DNA from: UBA6244 sp965140775
GTDB taxonomy: Bacteria > Bacteroidota > Bacteroidia > Bacteroidales > F082
Direction: 5' to 3'
DNA length: 64,000 nucleotides
Assembly (NCBI GenBank): GCA_965140775.1
Contig: OZ223471.1
Location: 868,001 to 932,000 of the forward strand
The notes under the pieces: generated by a model
Seen by the model: the letters and a program-made list of their open reading frames with translations, nothing else
What the model was told of the DNA's origin: nothing
Databases searched by the model: none
Translations under genes and position numbers: made by a program
Part shown: piece after piece, positions 58,971 through 64,000 of the stretch
Position numbering within the stretch: the stretch's first letter is position 1
How the letters are laid out: each line of letters begins with the position of its first letter

Positions 58971-60113
58971 CTAAACAGTTTTCTTTATATCCATCATCAT
59001 TTCAAAGCTCTTCCAAAGGCCGTCAGCGGTTTTGTCCCACGAAAATTCATCCTTTCTGGTTCTTCCCAACTGAATCAACCGCGGTGTCGTTAATTTGTCA
59101 AAGGTAATGGTTTCCATGGCACCGGCAATTTCTTCCACGTTGGTTGGATTTACCAGCAATGCGGCATCTCCTGCTGTTTCAGGCATGGCCGTAGTATTGG
59201 AGGTAATCACCGGTATTTCAGCATAAAATGCTTCCACGATGGGGATTCCAAAACCTTCGAAAACCGATACATAGGCCAAAGCGGTGGCCGATCCCATTAC
59301 ATTTACAAGTTTGTCGGGCTCAAGTCGGCCGGTAAAAACAACCTGCGATTTGTGCGTCATTTGTTCGAAAGCGTTTTTGATGTCATCGGTCCAGTACATC
59401 TTTTCGCCAACTACCAGCAATTGGGTGGCTACTGCCGGATGTTTGCTTTTAAACCAATCGAAAGCCTTGAATAAATTGGCCAGATTTTTTCGTGGATTCA
59501 GCGCGCCAATGAACAGAAAGTAATCGTTTCCTTGAGTATATTCTCTTTTCGTTTCTTGCTTAACTTTCACGGAAACAGGTTTGTATTGCTGATTGGCTCC
59601 ATTGTAAACCACATCTATTTTTGCCGGGTTTATTCCATATTGAGCCACGATATCTGATTTAGAAAATTCGGAAACCGTAACGATTCGGTTGGCGCGTCGG
59701 GCAAATTTGGGTGTAAAATAGCGGTAATGCCAACGGGCAAATCGGGGCAGGTATTCCGGAAAATGTTCAAAATTAAGGTCGTGAATCACCAGAAGAGTGG
59801 GTACATCTGTCTTTAACGATAGATAAGCGTCGGGTGAAATGAACGCGTCTGCTTTGATTTCCTTTAAAATCCTCGGAACAGACAACTCAAACCACCACAT
59901 AAACAGGACGGGATGCCTTGCCGGAGGTCCAACCACGATGGGGGTCACATTTTTTTCAAACACAAATTTGGGATCAAAGTCGCGGTCGAAAATAAAAAAG
60001 AAGTCGTGTTCAGGGTGGTTACGAACAATCCGACGGAGCGACTCGTAGGTAAACCATCCGATTCCCTCCAGGCGGTTTTTCAAAAGTAATCTGGTATTTA
60101 CGGCTATCCTCAA
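58971..60113 (-). CDS. Glycosyltransferase family 4
   Basis: 380 residues if started at TTG 60113, which has AAAGGAG five bases upstream and gives the usual N-terminus MRIAVNTRLLL. A TTG at 60143 would add ten residues. GT-B fold: N-terminal EGIGWFTYESLRRI, ISPDAYLSL, LLVIHDLNFEHFPEYLP; C-terminal FLFIGALNPRKNLANLF and the nucleotide-sugar site VFEGFGIPIVEAFYAEIPV (E-x7-E). Donor and acceptor are unknown; likely a cell-surface glycan. Confidence 0.9.
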   Translation of the reverse strand: MRIAVNTRLLLKNRLEGIGWFTYESLRRIVRNHPEHDFFFIFDRDFDPKFVFEKNVTPIVVGPPARHPVLFMWWFELSVPRILKEIKADAFISPDAYLSLKTDVPTLLVIHDLNFEHFPEYLPRFARWHYRYFTPKFARRANRIVTVSEFSKSDIVAQYGINPAKIDVVYNGANQQYKPVSVKVKQETKREYTQGNDYFLFIGALNPRKNLANLFKAFDWFKSKHPAVATQLLVVGEKMYWTDDIKNAFEQMTHKSQVVFTGRLEPDKLVNVMGSATALAYVSVFEGFGIPIVEAFYAEIPVITSNTTAMPETAGDAALLVNPTNVEEIAGAMETITFDKLTTPRLIQLGRTRKDEFSWDKTADGLWKSFEMMMDIKKTV

Positions 60114-60159
60114 TGTTTCTCCTTTCAAACGATCAGGATGCAAATATCCAAAAAAATGA

Positions 60160-60717
60160 TTAGAACAGACGGGTTAAAGTTTTTAAAAGCGAAGCAGTAA
60201 TCAGGCCACAAACCATTCCCAACAGGGCGCCTCCCAGGATGTCGAACGGATAATGAACTCCCAGGTACATTCTGCTATACATTACCAGCAAGGCATAGGC
60301 AATCAACAAACCTCTCAGCCAGCGTGGCATAGGATGATAGGTTATGGTTAGAAAAGTTACCAGTCCAACGGTATTGGCAGCATGCGACGATACAAATCCG
60401 TATTGTCCGCCACATCCGGTAATGGTGGTGAGCATCTGAGCCAGATGTGGCTGATGGCATGGACGAAGGCGCATGAACACCTCCTTAAATAAGTGAACTG
60501 AGGTTTGGTCGGTGAGCACCAATGTGGCCGTAACGTCCAATAAGATGGCAATGGCGTAGTACCGGTATTTTCTGATAATCAGATACATCAACAACAGGTA
60601 GAGCGGCAGCCAGGTGAGTTTACCGCTGGCAAACACCATCACATGGTCGAGTAGCACCGTATGGTGACCGTTGATCCAAAGGAGCAGTTGTTCGTCTATG
60701 TGCTGCAGAAAACCCAT
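60160..60717 (-). CDS. PAP2-family phosphatase
   Basis: 185 residues, membrane-bound. The three phosphatase motifs are present: KEVFMRLRP (K-x6-RP), SSHAANT (PSGH equivalent) and SRMYLGVHYPFDILGG (SR-x5-H-x3-D). Substrates could be undecaprenyl pyrophosphate, lipid A phosphate or phosphatidate. Its neighbours are envelope genes. 12 bases separate it from the TonB-C-like gene upstream. Confidence 0.92.
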   Translation of the reverse strand: MGFLQHIDEQLLLWINGHHTVLLDHVMVFASGKLTWLPLYLLLMYLIIRKYRYYAIAILLDVTATLVLTDQTSVHLFKEVFMRLRPCHQPHLAQMLTTITGCGGQYGFVSSHAANTVGLVTFLTITYHPMPRWLRGLLIAYALLVMYSRMYLGVHYPFDILGGALLGMVCGLITASLLKTLTRLF

Positions 60718-60729
60718 GTTGAGAAGCGA

Positions 60730-61341
60730 TTACATATCAAGTGCCTTTTTTTTCATTTCGTAATAAGCCGTGTTGTAGGGGTTTCTCTTGATAAGGATGT
60801 CGAGCATTTCCATGGCTTTTTTGCCCTTTTTCTTTTCCAGAAAGCGCTCCGCTTTTTTCAGATAATATTCATCATCGTTGCAAACAAACCCGGGGTTTTC
60901 GCCTATGCAGGTGAGCAAGGCCACATCGTCGGCAGTTTGGGTGCCATCGGTACGAAACTGAATGGGAATTTCTATTTTGGTGTATTTTGGGTCAGTACAC
61001 GTATTCCAGTTGCCGGAGGTTTCGTTCATAAACATCGAAATGGCCTCATCGATACCGAAACCCAAAGAGTTTTTTGTCCTTACATCACTTACCGTGCCAT
61101 CACATTCTACGGTAATGCTAAGAATGGTAATGCCCACAATACAGTTGTTGCGGGCCACTTCAGGATAGGTTACTTTTTTGTAAAAAAGCTTTTCAAAATT
61201 ATAGTAACCACCTTTATATCTGTAATTTAGCAGTTTGATAATGTTGTCTTTTCTCTGTTGCGAAATGTCGGTGCTGTCCTGAGCATAGCTGTATTGAGAT
61301 GACATCAAAAGCAAAATGACTATCCAAATAATATTTTTCAT
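60730..61341 (-). CDS. Periplasmic protein with TonB-C-like domain
   Basis: 203 residues from the ATG at 61341 (MKNIIWIVILLLMSSQYSYAQ signal peptide); the longer frame adds residues without signal character. Residues about 60-130 (YPEVARNNCIVGITILSITVECDGTVSDV...) match the TonB C-terminal fold, with the YP-x-A-x2-N-x-I-G start. No transmembrane anchor or proline stretch, so it is not a full TonB. The C-terminal part is charged and helical (LKKAERFLEKKKGKKAMEMLD). Confidence 0.75.
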   Translation of the reverse strand: MKNIIWIVILLLMSSQYSYAQDSTDISQQRKDNIIKLLNYRYKGGYYNFEKLFYKKVTYPEVARNNCIVGITILSITVECDGTVSDVRTKNSLGFGIDEAISMFMNETSGNWNTCTDPKYTKIEIPIQFRTDGTQTADDVALLTCIGENPGFVCNDDEYYLKKAERFLEKKKGKKAMEMLDILIKRNPYNTAYYEMKKKALDM

Positions 61342-61756
61342 CATTAAAATTTTGGTAAAATTAACCAATTTGGTTTTTCAGGACCTATTATTGAAAAGAT
61401 GTTTTTATTTGTTTGGTGAGGAGGAAGTAAAAAGAGCCAAGGAAAAAGGAAAAAGTGACGAAAGTTGATCAGTAATCGGTTCTCTCACAGCCAACGCCAA
61501 CCACTACCTTATAATTGAAATGCTTTGTATCACTCAAGAAATTGAATATATTAACGTAAATACATTTATACCATTGAAGTATTTAATATATAATTCTTCA
61601 ATGGAATTTTAGGTAATGAAATTTAAATAATTTTCGGGTTTTTGTCATCATACTATGTGCGCCCCCCTTTTTTCGGGGGTCTTTTTACTCAGAATGACAC
61701 CACAAAGAGGGGGCTTTAGCCCCAAACAATCACCAATGAAACAAACCACCCCCAAA

Positions 61757-61839
61757 CGACCAAACTTGATAAATCAATACACCTGAAGCCCACCCCTTGC
61801 CCTTCGGCTTTAGCCAAGGGCACAGGAGGGACAAGCCAA
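61757..61839. repeat. 83-bp direct repeat, copy 1
   Basis: CGACCAAACTTGATAAATC at its start to GGACAAGCCAA at its end; nearly identical to 62556-62638 (differences seen: TTTAGCC against TTAAGCC, and AGGAGGGA against AGGAAGGA). Confidence 0.85.
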
Positions 61840-61851
61840 GAGCCAAGGAAA

Positions 61852-61884
61852 AAGTGACTAAGTGACTAAGTGACGGAAGTGACA
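61852..61884. repeat. Tandem octamer AAGTGACT
   Basis: Four consecutive near-copies of AAGTGACT, the last one or two diverged (AGTGACGG, AAGTGACA). A related stretch, AAGTGACGGAAGTGACAGTG, recurs at about 62354. Confidence 0.7.
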
Positions 61885-61918
61885 GTGATCGGTGAGCCAA
61901 CAGCCAAACAGCCCCACT

Positions 61919-62041
61919 TGTCATGTCGAAGGAGGAACGACTGAGACATCCCCCCGGAAAGAACGACAGAATTGATGACCAGCCGGAATGTAGGCTTTCA
62001 TTCTCAGGAGATTTCTCGGTCGTTCCTCCCTCGAAATGACA
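61919..62041. repeat. Hairpin repeat, copy 1 (123 bp)
   Basis: Left arm TGTCATGTCGAAGGAGGAA... and right arm ...TTCCTCCCTCGAAATGACA are imperfect inverted repeats of about 35 bases, with about 53 bases between. Confidence 0.85.
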
Positions 62042-62171
62042 ACCAAAGCCTAAAAACTCCACCCCCATCAGCCGCGACCTTTATCCGAAGGCGGCTCCCT
62101 CCCCTTGGGGGAGGGCAAGGGGTGGGGTAGCAACAGCCAACGACCAAAAGCCAACAGCCAACAGCCCCACC

Positions 62172-62271
62172 TGTCATGTCGAAGGAGGAACGACTGAGAC
62201 ATCCCCCCGGCAAGAACGACTGCCTTGATGACCAGCCGGAGTTTGGGCTCCTTTTTCTCAGGAGATTTCTC
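62172..62271. repeat. Hairpin repeat, copy 2 (3' truncated)
   Basis: Left arm and middle match copies 1 and 3; the right arm stops after GGAGATTTCTC and runs into unrelated repeat text (TGTGTTCTTTGTGTC). Confidence 0.82.
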
Positions 62272-62404
62272 TGTGTTCTTTGTGTCTCTGTGGTGCATTT
62301 TTGCGGGTTTGTATTCACCGCGGAGGCGCTAAGGACGCGGAGGGGATAAGGAAAAAGTGACGGAAGTGACAGTGATCGGTGAGCCAAAAGCCAACAGCCC
62401 CACC

Positions 62405-62527
62405 TGTCATGTCGAAGGAGGAACGACTGAGACATCCCCCCGGCAAGAATGACAGAATTGATGACCCCCCAGATTGTAGGCTTTCATTCTCAGGAGATTT
62501 CTCGGTCGTTCCTCCCTCGAAATGACA
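62405..62527. repeat. Hairpin repeat, copy 3 (123 bp)
   Basis: Same length and arms as copy 1; the middle differs at a few positions (AATGACAGAATTGATGACC CCCC against ACGACAGAATTGATGACCAGCC). Confidence 0.85.
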
Positions 62528-62555
62528 ACCAAAGCCTAAATACTCCACCCCCCCA

Positions 62556-62638
62556 CGACCAAACTTGATAAATCAATACACCTGAAGCCCACCCCTTGCC
62601 CTTCGGCTTAAGCCAAGGGCACAGGAAGGACAAGCCAA
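62556..62638. repeat. 83-bp direct repeat, copy 2
   Basis: Second copy of the element at 61757-61839, same orientation. The two copies frame the three hairpin repeats. Confidence 0.85.
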
Positions 62639-62742
62639 CCGCCAACCGCCTACCCTGTTATTTCTCCTCCTGCGCAGAAAAATCCAAAAAACAGAAAAGA
62701 TAATGGTGACGAGAAAGCCGAGGGTGCCGGGTCTTGGTGACT

Positions 62743-63075
62743 TTATGTCCGTGATACGATGAGTTGACGCACTTCCTCGAGCAATTGTTTTGTTTTTTTC
62801 AGAGTGGAAATCACTTCCAGTTTTTCGAGGGAGCCTTCCGTTTTTTTTCTCTCCAAATAGTCCTTGGCACCGCTGATGGTCATGCCTTTTTCTTTTAGCA
62901 GATGCAAAAGGAGTTGGGCATGCGAAAAGTCTTTTTGGCTGTAATATCGCGTGCCTTTTTCGTTTTTTTTCGGCCTTAAAATCGAAAATTCCTGCTCCCA
63001 ATAGCGTAATTGTGAGGGTGTTACCCCCAGCATTTGTGATACTTCTCCGATTTTATAATATAGTTTTTCTGACAT
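62743..63075 (-). CDS. MerR-family transcriptional regulator
   Basis: 110 residues. MerR winged-helix DNA-binding domain at residues 6-75 (YYKIGEVSQMLGVTPSQLRYWEQEF, then KGTRYYSQKDFSHAQLLLHLL), followed by a coiled-coil dimerisation helix. No effector domain and no cysteine cluster, so it is the short form common in Bacteroidota next to M23 peptidases. It starts 5 bases after the peptidase stop. Confidence 0.9.
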   Translation of the reverse strand: MSEKLYYKIGEVSQMLGVTPSQLRYWEQEFSILRPKKNEKGTRYYSQKDFSHAQLLLHLLKEKGMTISGAKDYLERKKTEGSLEKLEVISTLKKTKQLLEEVRQLIVSRT

Positions 63076-63080
63076 GGAGG

Positions 63081-64000
63081 TTAGTCAAGGGTTTGGTTGG
63101 AATATTTCGACTGATCGAGGATTTTGGCAAACTCGTCGGGTGAAAGGTCGTTGAAGAAATAATAAATGGGGTTTACCGTGCGGCCATTTTTTCTCACCTC
63201 GTAATGCAGGTGGGGGGCAGTGGATTTTCCGGTATTGCCCACGGTACCAATTTCTTGTCCGCGTTTAACAATATCCCCACGTTTTACCTGAATGTCTTTG
63301 ATGTGGGCATAAAAGGTTTGATATCCATAGCCATGATCGATGGTGATGGTGTTGCCGTAGCCACGGGGCGACTTACTGGTTTTGATTACTTTACCGGCTC
63401 CGGCCGCGTAGATGGTGGTTCCCTGAGGAGCACTGAAATCCACACCAGCATGAAATTTATTGATTTTGTAAATGGGGTCGATGCGGTAGCCATAAAACGA
63501 CGAAAGTCGCTTTAAATCAGTGTTGCTAACTGGTTGGATAGCCGGTATGCATGAAAGCATCATCTCCTTGTTTCGTGCCATTTCGTAAACTTCGTCGAAG
63601 GATTTGGACTGAACATAGATCTGACTTGCCAGCTGATCGAGTTTTTTGGCTGTTTGTATCAGTAATTCTGAATTGCTGTACCCTTCCAAATGGTTATACC
63701 TGTCAACACCCCCATATCCTGCTTTTCTCACCGATTTGGGAATGGGCTCGGCTTCAAATATTACACGATATATGTTGTCGTCGCGGTCGCTCATCTCGTC
63801 CATCAGCTGCTGGAGTTTGTCCAAACGACCATTCATGATTTTATATTCCAGTTTTACTTGCTCCAGTTCCATCCTCTGCATTCGTTCTCGGGGTGTTTCA
63901 AAAAAATTGTACACCAGAACGATGAGCCCTGTTCCCACGGCCAAAGAAGTCATCAGGAAAAGAAAAGTATTGACGATTCTTTGCCCTCCTGATTTTCTAA
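63081..64000 (-). CDS. M23-family peptidoglycan endopeptidase (5' partial)
   Basis: The frame is open past the ATG at 63953 to the window edge (RKSGGQRIVNTFLFL... upstream), so the start is missing. One transmembrane segment (LAVGTGLIVLVYNFF) is followed by a coiled-coil linker (RMELEQVKLEYKIMNGRLD). The LytM/M23 domain has zinc ligands in FHAGVDFSAPQGT (H-x3-D) and HLHYEV. Likely a membrane-anchored cell-wall hydrolase or a LytM-type activator; both metal motifs are intact, which favours a hydrolase. Confidence 0.92.
   Translation of the reverse strand, partial: RKSGGQRIVNTFLFLMTSLAVGTGLIVLVYNFFETPRERMQRMELEQVKLEYKIMNGRLDKLQQLMDEMSDRDDNIYRVIFEAEPIPKSVRKAGYGGVDRYNHLEGYSNSELLIQTAKKLDQLASQIYVQSKSFDEVYEMARNKEMMLSCIPAIQPVSNTDLKRLSSFYGYRIDPIYKINKFHAGVDFSAPQGTTIYAAGAGKVIKTSKSPRGYGNTITIDHGYGYQTFYAHIKDIQVKRGDIVKRGQEIGTVGNTGKSTAPHLHYEVRKNGRTVNPIYYFFNDLSPDEFAKILDQSKYSNQTLD

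Larger units (their letters stand above)
61369..62742. other. 1.37-kb gene-free region with clustered repeats
   Basis: Between the TonB-C-like gene and the MerR gene. The first 280 bases are A/T-rich; a hairpin CCCCC-TTTTTT-CGGGGG plus T-run at 61662-61686 looks like a terminator. From 61757 to 62638 there are direct and inverted repeats listed separately. Open frames on the minus strand here consist of repeat sequence and are not genes. Bits such as 'CTCTGTGTTCTTTGTGTCTCTGTGG' type text and GACGCGGAGG are common noncoding repeats in this phylum. Confidence 0.7.

Noticed and set aside
62004..62548. Minus-strand frames sharing the peptide SFLLRHDRWG or SRSSFDMT
   Set aside because: The shared peptides are translations of the hairpin repeat, not evidence of a protein family.
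61757..62638. CRISPR-like spacing of repeats
   Set aside because: Only three units, each a self-complementary 123-bp element with uneven spacing; no cas gene and no short regular repeat.
62573..63001. 142-residue frame overlapping the MerR gene on the same strand
   Set aside because: Out of frame with the clear MerR protein and extending into repeat sequence.

Overview
The window is a stretch of chromosome from a member of the Bacteroidota. Four signs point there: promoters of the TTG-(about 19 nt)-TAnnTTTG type in front of most transcription units, several secreted proteins with type IX secretion (T9SS) C-terminal sorting domains, a 16S rRNA 3' end of the GGAA-type tail seen in this phylum, and the gene order secY-map-infA-rpmJ-rpsM-rpsK-rpsD-rpoA-rplQ-eno. 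The 16S looks like that of a marine or anaerobic Bacteroidales/Marinilabiliales lineage, but I cannot place it to family without alignment.

Layout. 1-7 kb: end of the ribosomal protein/alpha operon (secY is cut by the window edge), then enolase. 7.1-12.9 kb: a complete rRNA operon with tandem promoters, 16S, tRNA-Ile(GAT), tRNA-Ala(TGC), 23S, 5S and a terminator. 13.5-18.8 kb: two large secreted T9SS cargo proteins. 19-31.7 kb: outer-membrane proteins and lipoproteins, uracil-DNA glycosylase, RdgB, Ddl, a PASTA protein, a third T9SS protein, RluD, and a secreted trypsin-like peptidase (fourth T9SS cargo). 31.8-40.4 kb: heptose epimerase (LPS core), a broken PIN toxin-antitoxin pair, MnmA, Kbl, AcpS, an NAD-dependent epimerase, a SAM hydrolase family protein, PhoH and PurC. 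40.4-42.5 kb: an MNT/HEPN nucleotidyltransferase module sitting between two copies of the 3' end of a transglutaminase-like gene. 42.7-45.6 kb: superoxide dismutase, an outer-membrane protein, TyrS. 45.7-51 kb: a polysaccharide block (flippase, two Wzz-like proteins, O-antigen ligase/polymerase). 51-56 kb: lipid A genes lpxD-like, efp, lpxA, fabZ, lpxC, and upstream lpxD. 56-61.3 kb: RnhB, a membrane protein, PurD, a glycosyltransferase, a PAP2 phosphatase and a TonB-C-like protein. 61.4-62.7 kb: a gene-free cluster of hairpin repeats. The window ends in a MerR regulator and a partial M23 peptidase.

Most of the content is housekeeping. Cell-envelope functions dominate the accessory part: LPS lipid A (lpxA/C/D, fabZ), core (heptose epimerase), polysaccharide export and length control, peptidoglycan precursor (ddl) and remodelling (M23), and T9SS surface proteins.

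I did not find a complete unknown defence or mobile system. The observations most worth checking are: lpxC and fabZ separated by one in-frame TAG where relatives carry a fused protein; an 11-A run that could join the two Wzz proteins by slippage; a seven-repeat propeller inserted inside a fibronectin-like domain; the MNT/HEPN module flanked by a duplicated gene end; a PIN toxin broken by one amber codon behind a palindromic operator; a partial duplication of tRNA-Ile interrupted by a perfect palindrome; and the hairpin-repeat cluster framed by 83-bp direct repeats.
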